Below are positions 17,241 through 26,151 of a DNA stretch of 64,000 nt, piece by piece. Numbering within the stretch: the stretch's first letter is position 1; each line of letters begins with the position of its first letter. The translations under genes and the position numbers were made by a program. The DNA is from SLST01 sp964458555 (GTDB taxonomy: Bacteria; Spirochaetota; Spirochaetia; DSM-27196; SLST01), in NCBI GenBank assembly GCA_964458555.1, contig CAYWJH010000005.1, positions 12,069-76,068 on the forward strand. Direction: 5' to 3'. The notes beneath the pieces are model-generated. The model did no database searches. It was not told the DNA's origin and saw only the letters and a program-made list of their open reading frames with translations.

Positions 17241-18659
17241 CTACTCGAGCGCAGACCGTACGATCAGGAAGCCGTTGTCCTCGCCACGGTCGTCCGGGCG
17301 AAGAACGTCGCGGTAGCCAAGCACCGAGCCGACGACGGCTGTCACGCCGTACCGGTCGACGACCACCGGAATCAGACCGCGATCGGCCCGCGGCACGCCC
17401 ATACCGGCGAGCAACGCGGGAACAGATCGGCCTTCTCCTGTCATACGGTCCCCGGAACGCGGTGCACGCACCACGACCGGGCGCCTTATCCTATTCAAGT
17501 GTAGCACACGGTCTCGCAAGAATGTGCACGGTTCCCGAGCGAGCGTGAGCGACCATCCGAGCCCGGCGTCGACCGGGCGACCGGCGGCCATAGTTCGAAG
17601 ATACCCACTTTCCCTGGACCGGACAATATCACGCTCGACGAGCAGCGCTTCGGCGGCAAGCTCCACGCGAACGCCGCGGGCCGCGATCATCGTTCTCGCC
17701 CCGCCGGGATCGCGCCCCAGGAGAGGAGCGAAGAACCGCTGCGCCGGTCTGTCGCGCCGTTCGAGCATACCGAGCGCGCGCAGCGCGCCGTAGAGAAGCT
17801 CGAGCCGCGCATCCGCGTCGAGCTCGAAGAATCGCCTCCGGTCGATGCGCGCCGCGACACCGTCGTACGCGACCCCGCAGGTGGCCGCGCGAGCAATCAC
17901 CAGTTCTCGCGCGCGCTGCGTCGCTCGGGACAGAAGTGAGAGGTCGTGCCGGATCGCCGGCCAGCGCTCTTCGAGCCGCGGCAGGATCTCGTGGCGAACG
18001 AAGTTCCGCCGGTACGCCCGGCTCTCGTTCGTGCGGTCCTCGCTCCAGCGCAAGCCGCGGCGATCGAGCGCCGCGATGACGTGCTTTCGGCGCACCTCGA
18101 GCAGCGGCCGATGGACGGTCACGCGCTCGTCGAGCTCCCGCGACCACGGAATTCCCGCCAGTAAGGTTCCCTTCACCCCGTCGAGCAGGCGCATCAACAC
18201 CGTCTCCTCCTGATCGTCGCGAGTGTGGGCTGTCACGAGCACGCGGGCACCGCAGGCGTGGCACGCACCGCGAAGAAAACGGTATCGCATCGAACGCGCC
18301 GCGGACTCAGGACCGCCGGCAGGGCCGGTCTCGTCAAACACCGCCCGCCGATGGGTAAGGTCGGACTCCACCGGTCTGCGCGCCTCGCCCCGCGCGCGTC
18401 CCACGACGAGCGGCACTCCGCACCCGGCTGCAAGCATTCGCACGACCCGCAGGTCCTGCTCGCGTTCGACTTCACTCCTGATGCCGTGATCAAAGTGCGC
18501 GAGCACCACGCGCTCGGCCGGCGAACGCCCCTGCTGCCGCACGGCATCGCAGATCGCAGCGGCGAGCGCGCTGCTGTCGGCTCCGCCGGAGACGGCCACG
18601 ACGATCCTGTCGACATCCGCGTCGCGGAGCCACCGGCAAACCGCGTCCTCAACGCTCAT
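17241..18659 (-). CDS. tilS: tRNA(Ile)-lysidine synthase
   Basis: A 472-residue enzyme that converts the wobble C of the CAU anticodon of tRNA-Ile2 to lysidine so that AUA is read as Ile. The N-terminal PP-loop is SGGADSSALA (24-33). HFDHGIRSE, TAHTRDDQEETVLMRLLDG and the RRNFVRHEILP region are typical of the family. The C-terminal substrate-binding part contains VRAPRSGDRMTGEGRS. Start ATG overlaps the pth stop by four bases (ATGA), indicating coupled translation. Confidence 0.95.
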   Translation of the reverse strand: MSVEDAVCRWLRDADVDRIVVAVSGGADSSALAAAICDAVRQQGRSPAERVVLAHFDHGIRSEVEREQDLRVVRMLAAGCGVPLVVGRARGEARRPVESDLTHRRAVFDETGPAGGPESAARSMRYRFLRGACHACGARVLVTAHTRDDQEETVLMRLLDGVKGTLLAGIPWSRELDERVTVHRPLLEVRRKHVIAALDRRGLRWSEDRTNESRAYRRNFVRHEILPRLEERWPAIRHDLSLLSRATQRARELVIARAATCGVAYDGVAARIDRRRFFELDADARLELLYGALRALGMLERRDRPAQRFFAPLLGRDPGGARTMIAARGVRVELAAEALLVERDIVRSRESGYLRTMAAGRPVDAGLGWSLTLAREPCTFLRDRVLHLNRIRRPVVVRAPRSGDRMTGEGRSVPALLAGMGVPRADRGLIPVVVDRYGVTAVVGSVLGYRDVLRPDDRGEDNGFLIVRSALE

Positions 18660-19213
18660 TGGCGTCTGTTGATCTGGTTCATCGCCGCGTCGAGCCCACG
18701 TTCGGCCACGTCGAGAACGGTTCTCGAGGCGACCGCGATCGCCTCTTCGTAGAGGTGCGCCTCGCTCTCATCCGGAGAAGACAAGACGTGATCGATCACC
18801 GCCTCGGGCGAGCCGGGATGGCCGATCCCTACGTACAGCCGTGCGAAATCGCCGGTTCCGAGCGCGTCCATGATCGAGACGAGGCCGTTGTGCGATCGGC
18901 TCGAGCCGCGACGCTTGATCCGCACGACGCCGGGCTCGAGGTCCATGTTGTCGCACACCACGAGTACGTCGTCGACAGAGGCACCGGTCGCGCGCAGCAG
19001 CGCCGGCATGACGTCGCCGGAGCGATTCATGTAGGTGAGCGGCGTGACGAGCACGAGCTCGTCGCGACCGGACCATCGGTACGGACGGAACAGCCGCTTG
19101 CGGAGCGTCAGATCGTGCGCAGCGGCGACGCGCCGCACAACGTCAAATCCGACGTTGTGGCGCGTGCCTTCGAATCGAGGGCCGGGGTTACCCAGCCCCA
19201 CAACGAGCAGCAG
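18656..19213 (-). CDS. pth: Peptidyl-tRNA hydrolase
   Basis: About 185 residues. It releases peptides from peptidyl-tRNA that fell off the ribosome. Seen are VGLGNPG, the catalytic His region TRHNVGFDVV, PLTYMNRSGD and DNMDLEPG, all diagnostic. The start is unusual. The only standard in-frame start is GTG at 19201, but that would begin at the Val of VGLGNPG and remove the first beta strand residues. Two CTG codons at 19213 and 19210 would restore the family's normal N-terminus, and the first lies 7 bases after GAGGAG at the end of rplY. I therefore place the start at the CTG at 19213. It overlaps tilS by four bases. Confidence 0.93.
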   Translation of the reverse strand: MLLVVGLGNPGPRFEGTRHNVGFDVVRRVAAAHDLTLRKRLFRPYRWSGRDELVLVTPLTYMNRSGDVMPALLRATGASVDDVLVVCDNMDLEPGVVRIKRRGSSRSHNGLVSIMDALGTGDFARLYVGIGHPGSPEAVIDHVLSSPDESEAHLYEEAIAVASRTVLDVAERGLDAAMNQINRRQ

Positions 19214-19217
19214 AGCC

Positions 19218-19880
19218 CTACTCCTCGGCGCCTTCCTCGGACGCTTCGCCCTCGGCGGCCTCGCCTTCTTCGCCTTCCTCGGCGACCTCGCCTTCCTCGA
19301 GCTCCTCTTCCTCTGCCTCGGGTTCGACTTCGAGCCGCGGCATGGCGACGAGCGCGATAACGTTCTCCTCGCTGCTGAGAAGCGTGACTCCCTCGGGTGC
19401 CTCGAGGTCGCTGACGTGTACCGAGTCCCCGACGGCGAGGTCGGTCACGTCTACCTGGAACGCCTCGGGGATGTCCTTCGGCAGACACTCGATCTCGACC
19501 TCGTAGAGCTGCTGTTCGAGGATTCCGCCCTCGCGCGTCCCGACCGCGGAGCCCTCGAGATGGATACCAATGTGGGTTCGCAGAGTCTTCCCTGCCTCGA
19601 TCTCGAAGAAGTCGATGTGATCGACACCGCCGGTGAGAATGTCCTCCTGGTAGTCCTTGATGAGGACTTCGTAGGTCTCGTCTCCCACCGTCAGCTTGAT
19701 GATCTGGCTCTCCGAGATGATCTTGAATTCACGAATGAACTCCAGCCCATCGATGGTCACGGGCACCGGCTCGCGATGTCCGTAGATCACGGCGGGGATC
19801 TTGCCGGCGCGTCGCAACCGACGGGCTGCACCGGTCTTCAGCTCGGTCCGCGCAGATGCGCTCAGCGTCTTCTGGTCCAT
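19218..19880 (-). CDS. rplY: 50S ribosomal protein L25 (CTC family)
   Basis: A 220-residue 5S rRNA-binding protein of the long, two-domain CTC/TL5 type. Residues 1-95 are the L25 domain (RRLRRAGKIPAVIYGH, FEIEAGKTLRTHIGIHLEG). The second beta domain follows to about 185 (LPKDIPEAFQVDVTDLAVGDSVHVSDL). The tail after 185 is almost only Glu, Ala and Gly, a low-complexity acidic extension. CAGGAG precedes the ATG. It sits 53 bases after spoVG in the same operon. Confidence 0.95.
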   Translation of the reverse strand: MDQKTLSASARTELKTGAARRLRRAGKIPAVIYGHREPVPVTIDGLEFIREFKIISESQIIKLTVGDETYEVLIKDYQEDILTGGVDHIDFFEIEAGKTLRTHIGIHLEGSAVGTREGGILEQQLYEVEIECLPKDIPEAFQVDVTDLAVGDSVHVSDLEAPEGVTLLSSEENVIALVAMPRLEVEPEAEEEELEEGEVAEEGEEGEAAEGEASEEGAEE

Positions 19881-19933
19881 TGCTATCTCCTGGTCGGGTA
19901 AACTACTAAATCTTCACAGGCTCGAACAGGCCC

Positions 19934-20278
19934 TCACGGGTGAACGTCGTCTCCGGAACCCGTCTGCGTTTGGGAATCCGCGCCGTGTCCGGCCGCATTC
20001 ACTCCCTCGGACCGGGGCTCCGGGCCTTCATCGGCCTCGTAGGCAGCCACGATCTTATCCTGGAGCACGTTCCGGAACTCCGAGGTGATCGGATGAGCCA
20101 CGTCCTTGAAATCGCCGTTCTTCGTCTTCCGGCTGGGCATCGCGATGAAGACACGGTCGGCGCCCTCGATCACTTTCACGTTGTGCACCACAAAGCAGGC
20201 ATCGAAGGTAACCGTCACGTAGGCCTTCAGCTTTCCCTGGGTGTCTACCTTCCGAACCCGGATATCCGTAATCTCCAT
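19934..20278 (-). CDS. spoVG: SpoVG family DNA/RNA-binding regulator
   Basis: A 114-residue protein. The first 85 residues are the conserved SpoVG domain (MEITDIRVRKVD, VHNVKVIEG, FIAMPSRKT, DVAHPITSEFR). The rest is a variable acidic tail. In Borrelia SpoVG binds nucleic acids and regulates genes; in Bacillus it affects septation. A perfect-consensus promoter (20338..20365) and AAGGAG lie upstream, so this is the first gene of the long operon that continues through ftsH to lepA. Confidence 0.95.
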   Translation of the reverse strand: MEITDIRVRKVDTQGKLKAYVTVTFDACFVVHNVKVIEGADRVFIAMPSRKTKNGDFKDVAHPITSEFRNVLQDKIVAAYEADEGPEPRSEGVNAAGHGADSQTQTGSGDDVHP

Positions 20279-20337
20279 CTTGTTGCTCCTTTGAGGCTCA
20301 GTAGACGAAAAAAGAGACCATACCGTGGCAACGGGTT

Positions 20338-20365
20338 ATTATACGTCAGGGAGAGCACATGTCAA
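20338..20365 (-). promoter_or_regulatory. Consensus promoter of the spoVG-ftsH-lepA operon
   Basis: Minus strand TTGACA (20365..20360), a 16-base spacer and TATAAT (20343..20338), both hexamers perfect. The expected start is near 20331, leaving a leader of about 50 bases before spoVG. Confidence 0.85.
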
Positions 20366-20411
20366 TGAAAGAGGAGCGCGTCGGTCCGGATTCCAGCCGG
20401 GAGGGAGGAGC

Positions 20412-20603
20412 ATGAGCGATTGGGACGATGACGAGGATTTTGACGACATCGAGTCCGATCCGGACTACGACGGCGTCGACGATGTCTACGACGACGAACC
20501 CGATTACGACGACATAGACGATGACGATATAGACGACGACATCGAGTTCGACACCTACGACGAGGAACCCGACGACGCCGAGTTCGACGACGAGGCCGAG
20601 TAG
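20412..20603 (+). CDS. Extremely acidic 63-residue small protein (predicted)
   Basis: Starts MSDWDDDEDFDDIES and consists of about 30 Asp and 9 Glu among 63 residues, with no Lys, Arg or His. The rest is mainly Tyr, Phe, Ile and Pro. A GGGAGGAGC ribosome site directly precedes the ATG. It has no recognisable fold and may be disordered. It reads against its neighbours, lies between the divergent spoVG promoter and rsfS, and its last 49 bases overlap the 3' end of rsfS on the other strand. A small metal-binding or DNA-mimic protein is possible, but so is a spurious reading of a GAC-rich repeat. Confidence 0.45.
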   Translation: MSDWDDDEDFDDIESDPDYDGVDDVYDDEPDYDDIDDDDIDDDIEFDTYDEEPDDAEFDDEAE

Positions 20604-20941
20604 ATCTCATTCGCGCCGAACCACAACCGCTCGAGCTCGTAGAACTCGCGCAGTTCTTCGGTCATCAGGTGGATGACGACGAATCCCACGTCGATCAGCA
20701 CCCAACCGATCTCGGTGTCGCGTTTGCGCGGATGCAGCGGTTCGAGCTCGAGCGACCGGAAGAGCTCGTCGAGCTGCAGAATGAGCCCCCGCAGGTGCCC
20801 CTGCGAGTTCACCGTGGCGATGACAAAGTAGTCGGCGAACCCGCAGCTGCCGGTAACGTCGAGTGCAACCGGGTCGCGCGCCTGCGCGTCGTCGAGCAGA
20901 CGCGCTACTTCCAGTACCTGCGTACGATGATTATCTGACAT
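20555..20941 (-). CDS. rsfS: Ribosomal silencing factor RsfS (YbeB/Iojap family)
   Basis: A 128-residue protein that binds L14 and blocks subunit joining under starvation. The core is LDVTGSCGFADYFVIATV, then GWVLIDVGFVVIHLMTEELREFYELERLW, a hallmark of the family when read in two parts. The ATG at 20941 lies inside the end of the LCP gene; a TTG at 20953 is an alternative. The last ~15 residues are Ser/Asn-rich because they are encoded opposite the acidic ORF repeat, and are longer than usual. It is the last gene of the rplU-rpmA-obg operon. Confidence 0.92.
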   Translation of the reverse strand: MSDNHRTQVLEVARLLDDAQARDPVALDVTGSCGFADYFVIATVNSQGHLRGLILQLDELFRSLELEPLHPRKRDTEIGWVLIDVGFVVIHLMTEELREFYELERLWFGANEIYSASSSNSASSGSSS

Positions 20942-22124
20942 AGCGTCCGTCAAAATCCTTACCGAGAATGATCGTCACGTCAACCGCCGCCTGCGGATCG
21001 AGGTCGGTGTCCACGAGCGGCGCACGGATGATGTCCGCGGTGCGCCGGGCGAAGATATCGTTGCCCACACGGTCTACGACGAGCGTGTTCTCCACGTTGC
21101 CGCTCTGGGCGTTTCCCACCGCGACGACGTCGAACCCGTAGCTCCGGTAGAGCTCGGCGGTCCGGCGCGCGAGTCCGGTCACGTCGGTACCGTTGAGAAT
21201 CTCCAGCCGGATCACGATGTTCTCGTCGCGCACCGATCCCTCCGATGCGAGATTATCCACCACCTGGCGCACCGACTCTTTGAGCCAGCGGCCCTCCTGA
21301 TGCGGGAAGAGCAGCACCTTTTCCGCTCCGTCGGTGACAACCCGCCGGTCGACACCCTCAACCTGTCGCGTGATCAACCGGTCGCTCTCGAGCGCGCCGA
21401 GCTCACGCATCAGCGAGACGAGCGCCGCCCGTTCGATGTTCGTGTTCATGTGGTCGATCAACACCCGCGAGGTTCGCGGGTCGGAGAACGTCCGGTGGTT
21501 CTCTCCGAGCTCGTCGAGCAGCGACATCACGAGCTTCTGGTGTCGAGCGATTCTCTCCCGGGCGCGCTCCCCGTCCCCCGCGTAGGTGACGTACTCGACT
21601 GCCTTTGCCCCGTCGAGTACGACGTCGCCGCTGGGGATCCGCACCGCGTTCGGCCCCTCGTTCGGCAAGTCGGTCACAAAGACCGACACTCCGGCGAGCA
21701 GATCCACGACCGCCTCGAGTCCGGCCTCGTCGAGGTGGATCGAGAACGGAACATCGACGCCCACCAGCGTACCCACCGCCTGCCGGTACGCGTCGATCCC
21801 GTCGGTGAAGAAGACCGTGTCGATCGAATCGATGCGATTCAGCGACTCGACGACGACACCGGTGCGACTCGGCACGTCGAACAACGCCCCCCGATCGGAC
21901 GTAAACTCGTAGAACAGCGTCTGGGTCGACAGACGACCGTCGTCGAGCTCGATGACGACGAGCATGGCGAGCTGCCCTCCGCTCGCAACGAGATCCGAGA
22001 TCTCGTCCGTTCGTAGAGCAAGGCTTACCACGACCACGGCGACGACGATCACCGCCACGATCACGATGAGAAGGAGCACACCCTTGTCGATTCCACCTCG
22101 TTGCATACTGCTTCGGTCCGTCAC
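20931..22124 (-). CDS. LytR-CpsA-Psr (LCP) family protein with LytR C-terminal domain
   Basis: A 397-residue membrane protein. A short cytosolic N-terminus is followed by one helix at about 15-40 (VLLLIVIVAVIVVAVVVV). The LCP-like domain follows (about 70-240; SRTGVVVESLNRIDSIDTVF, ARERIARHQKLV). A LytR_C domain lies at about 300-395 (IRLEILNGTDVTGLARRTAEL). LCP enzymes attach glycopolymers to peptidoglycan in Gram-positives; the spirochaete substrate is unknown. The GTG at 22124 overlaps the nadD stop (GTGA); an ATG at 22106 is also possible. The position between nadD and rsfS matches the equivalent Borrelia slot. Confidence 0.82.
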   Translation of the reverse strand: MTDRSSMQRGGIDKGVLLLIVIVAVIVVAVVVVSLALRTDEISDLVASGGQLAMLVVIELDDGRLSTQTLFYEFTSDRGALFDVPSRTGVVVESLNRIDSIDTVFFTDGIDAYRQAVGTLVGVDVPFSIHLDEAGLEAVVDLLAGVSVFVTDLPNEGPNAVRIPSGDVVLDGAKAVEYVTYAGDGERARERIARHQKLVMSLLDELGENHRTFSDPRTSRVLIDHMNTNIERAALVSLMRELGALESDRLITRQVEGVDRRVVTDGAEKVLLFPHQEGRWLKESVRQVVDNLASEGSVRDENIVIRLEILNGTDVTGLARRTAELYRSYGFDVVAVGNAQSGNVENTLVVDRVGNDIFARRTADIIRAPLVDTDLDPQAAVDVTIILGKDFDGRYVR

Positions 22125-22696
22125 CGTTCGAGATAGAGCCCGTTCGACTCGATGTAGCCGAAAACCGGCGGTGGCACGAGGTAGCGATACGGCAAGCCGT
22201 CTCGCACCCGCTCGCGGATCTCGGTCGAGGAAATATCGAGCAGCACGTTATTCACGCGCGTATGGGGCCGGTCGAACTCGGGCGCGCCGCTCACCGGTCG
22301 TCGCACCAGAATGAGATCGGCGAGCTCCTCGATCTCCTCCACACCGCGCCAGGAATCGAACCCCGCGACGAGGTCCTCCCCCATGATCAGTCCCGGCTTT
22401 CCGGTCACCTCGTCGCTCGCAACCAGATGCCGTAGCGTGCGCACGGTGTACGAGACTCCCTTCTCGTCGATCTCGAAGGTATCTACCACGAACTCTCGAC
22501 GGTCGGCGAGCGCTAACCGCAGCATCTCCACCCGTTGCTTCGCGTCGGCGACCGGCGCCTCGCGCTTGTGGGGCGGAACGCGTGTGGGTATGAATCGTAC
22601 CTGCTCGTAGTCGAGCCGGGCGAGCACCTCGTCCGCCATGAGCAGATGCCCGACATGAACCGGATCGAACGTCCCGCCGAGTATCGCCGTCCTCAC
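22121..22696 (-). CDS. nadD: Nicotinate-nucleotide adenylyltransferase
   Basis: A 191-residue enzyme of NAD synthesis: nicotinate mononucleotide + ATP gives deamido-NAD. The nucleotidyltransferase motif is GGTFDPVHVGHL at the N-terminus, with VPPHK near 41 and ISSTEIRERV near the C-terminus. It overlaps obg by four bases and the LCP gene by four bases, so the three are tightly coupled. Confidence 0.96.
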   Translation of the reverse strand: MRTAILGGTFDPVHVGHLLMADEVLARLDYEQVRFIPTRVPPHKREAPVADAKQRVEMLRLALADRREFVVDTFEIDEKGVSYTVRTLRHLVASDEVTGKPGLIMGEDLVAGFDSWRGVEEIEELADLILVRRPVSGAPEFDRPHTRVNNVLLDISSTEIRERVRDGLPYRYLVPPPVFGYIESNGLYLER

Positions 22697-23679
22697 TGCC
22701 CGTCTCCGAATCGCAGGAAGACCCCGGCGAGCTCGCGGATGCCGTCGCCGGTGAGCGCAGACACGCCGACGATCGCCTGATCATCGAGCCCGTCGCGAAG
22801 CTCCTGCAGCCGTCGCGCCGCACCGTCCTCGTCCATCTTGTTGCCCACGATGATCCTCGGCTTGCGAGCGAGCCCGCCACCGTAGTCCGCGAGCTCCTCT
22901 TCGAGCATCGACACGGTCTCGAGTGGTCCGTCCTCGCCGAGATCCACGATGTAGGCGAGCGATCGCGTTCGCGAAATGTGACGCAGAAACCGAAAACCGA
23001 GACCCGCGCCGTGCGAGGCGCCCTCGATGAGTCCGGGGATGTCGGCGAGGATCAGCTGGCGATGGTCGAGCTCCATGACGCCGAGGTTCGGGGTCTTCGT
23101 CGTAAACGGGTACGCACCGACCTTCGGGTGGGCGGCGGTCATCCGCCCGAGCAGGCTCGACTTGCCCGCATTCGGTTTGCCGACGAATCCGATGTCGGCG
23201 ATGAGCTTGAGCTCTGCCCGCAGCTCTCGCTCGGCACCCGGTTCCCCGTCCTGGGCGAATCTGGGCGTCTGATTTCGCGAGGTCGCGAAGTGACTGTTCC
23301 CCTTGCCGCCACGCCCTCCTTCGAGCAGCACGTGCCGGGCATCCGGCTCGACCACGTCGAGCAGGAGCTCGTTCGTCTCGGCATCGTAGATCGCCGTCCC
23401 CGGCGGTACTTCGATGACCGCGTCGGCGCCGTCGCGTCCGTGCCGATTGCGGCCGGCTCCCGGTCGCCCTCGCTCCGCCTTGATATGCCGGCTGCGCGTC
23501 AGGTCGATCAGCGTTCGCAGATCTCGGCGGACGCGCACGACCACGTCACCGCCGCGGCCTCCATCGCCGCCGTCGGGTCCGCCCTTGGGAACGTACTTCT
23601 CCCGTCGGAACGAAACAGACCCGGGCCCTCCGGCCCCCGAAGCGATGTGAATCCGTACTTCGTCGACGAAACTTTGCAA
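22693..23679 (-). CDS. obg: GTPase Obg (CgtA)
   Basis: A 328-residue ribosome-assembly GTPase. The glycine-rich Obg domain fills residues 1-158 (YVPKGGPDGGDGGRGGDVVV). The G domain follows with GFVGKPNAGKSSLL (G1), DIPGLIEGAS (G3) and GNKMDEDG (G4). The start is TTG at 23679, because the conserved MQSFVDEVRIHI begins there; no clear ribosome site is visible. It follows rpmA by 14 bases, the usual order rplU-(prp)-rpmA-obg. Confidence 0.96.
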   Translation of the reverse strand: MQSFVDEVRIHIASGAGGPGSVSFRREKYVPKGGPDGGDGGRGGDVVVRVRRDLRTLIDLTRSRHIKAERGRPGAGRNRHGRDGADAVIEVPPGTAIYDAETNELLLDVVEPDARHVLLEGGRGGKGNSHFATSRNQTPRFAQDGEPGAERELRAELKLIADIGFVGKPNAGKSSLLGRMTAAHPKVGAYPFTTKTPNLGVMELDHRQLILADIPGLIEGASHGAGLGFRFLRHISRTRSLAYIVDLGEDGPLETVSMLEEELADYGGGLARKPRIIVGNKMDEDGAARRLQELRDGLDDQAIVGVSALTGDGIRELAGVFLRFGDGQ

Positions 23680-23693
23680 CGAAACGAGTTGTG

Positions 23694-23951
23694 CTACTGG
23701 GCGGACGGTTCGATTGCGATGATCTTGCGGCCCTTGCGATCAATGAAGCTCACCGTTCCGTCGATCTTCGCGAACAGCGTGTCGTCCTTCCCGCGCCCGA
23801 CGTTCGCGCCCGGATGGAACCGTGTTCCCCGCTGGCGCACGAGGATCGAGCCCGCGCTCACGAGCTGGCCACCGGACCTCTTGAGTCCGAGGCGCTGCGC
23901 GTTGGAGTCCCGTCCGTTCTTACTGCTTCCGCCACCCTTCTTATGAGCCAT
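23694..23951 (-). CDS. rpmA: 50S ribosomal protein L27
   Basis: An 85-residue ribosomal protein whose N-terminus reaches the peptidyl-transferase centre. It starts MAHKKGGGSSKNGRDSNAQR, with AAGGAG 7 bases before the ATG. There is no N-terminal extension of the kind that the protease Prp removes in Firmicutes, although a prp gene lies directly upstream and overlaps it by 11 bases. Confidence 0.97.
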   Translation of the reverse strand: MAHKKGGGSSKNGRDSNAQRLGLKRSGGQLVSAGSILVRQRGTRFHPGANVGRGKDDTLFAKIDGTVSFIDRKGRKIIAIEPSAQ

Positions 23952-24291
23952 GCGTATCTCCTTCGTACTCAACAGCCATCGTGACCTCCTGCGGCGACTC
24001 GCGCGCGATCCGCCCGATCCCGGTCACGATTACGTCGGTGACTCCGCGCAGCCACAATTCGGCGCCTGCAGCCACCCTGTCGATGCCCAGGACGAGATCA
24101 CCGGGTGCCTCTGCCGAACCAGCCGCTGCGATGTCGTCCCGCTCGTCGATCGTCTGCGCGCACGCGCGGACGATCCCGCTCACCGCCGCGCATTCGGCAC
24201 TCACCGTCCGCGACCCGAGCGATGCGTGCCCGCGGACCGTAAGCGATGAGAGCACCCCGCTCCCGTCGACCACGACCCGGACGTCGATCAC
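23941..24291 (-). CDS. prp: Prp-like cysteine protease (DUF464)
   Basis: A 116-residue protein in the conserved slot between rplU and rpmA. The catalytic pair expected for Prp is present: His22 in RGHASLG and Cys34 in AECAAVSGIV, at the same residue numbers I recall for Staphylococcus aureus Prp. In that species Prp cleaves the L27 N-terminal extension. L27 here has none, so its substrate is unclear. The GTG start overlaps the rplU stop (GTGA). Confidence 0.88.
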   Translation of the reverse strand: MIDVRVVVDGSGVLSSLTVRGHASLGSRTVSAECAAVSGIVRACAQTIDERDDIAAAGSAEAPGDLVLGIDRVAAGAELWLRGVTDVIVTGIGRIARESPQEVTMAVEYEGDTHGS

Positions 24292-24602
24292 GAGCCGGTG
24301 ATCTCCTCCACACGGAGAAGCGTGTAGTCCTGGCGATGCCCGCGCGTCCTCTTGTACCGCTTTCGTCGCTTGTACTTGTGCACGATCACCTTGTCGCCGC
24401 GAACGTGGTCCTCGACGACCGCCTTCACCTTGGCACCCGAAACGTAGGGCTCGCCGATCTTCACACTCGAATCGTCGCGGAGCATCAGGACACTGTCGAA
24501 CTCGACGACGTCACCCTTCTCCGAGGCAACGCGCTGTACGGTGAGAAGGTCGCCCTTCTCCGCCTTGTACTGGTTGCCCTTGATCTCCACCATTGCGTAC
24601 AT
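24288..24602 (-). CDS. rplU: 50S ribosomal protein L21
   Basis: A 104-residue 23S rRNA-binding protein: MYAMVEIKGNQYKAEKGDLL at the start and HKYKRRKRYKRTRGHRQ near the end are characteristic. AAGGAAG precedes the ATG. It is the first gene of the unit rplU-prp-rpmA-obg-nadD-lcp-rsfS, with a candidate promoter at 24635..24664. Confidence 0.97.
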   Translation of the reverse strand: MYAMVEIKGNQYKAEKGDLLTVQRVASEKGDVVEFDSVLMLRDDSSVKIGEPYVSGAKVKAVVEDHVRGDKVIVHKYKRRKRYKRTRGHRQDYTLLRVEEITGS

Positions 24603-24634
24603 ACTTCTTCCTTGTAATGCTCGAGGTAGCGCTA

Positions 24635-24660
24635 TAAGTAACCAAGAATTGCGCGTCGCG

Positions 24661-24664
<4 letters not shown>
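24635..24664 (-). promoter_or_regulatory. Candidate promoter of the rplU operon
   Basis: Minus strand TTGACG (24664..24659), 18 bases, TACTTA (24640..24635). The -35 box touches the stop of gltD. A moderate match; no other candidate was seen in the short gltD-rplU gap. Confidence 0.45.
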
Positions 24665-26143
<1,479 letters not shown>

Positions 26144-26151
<8 letters not shown>

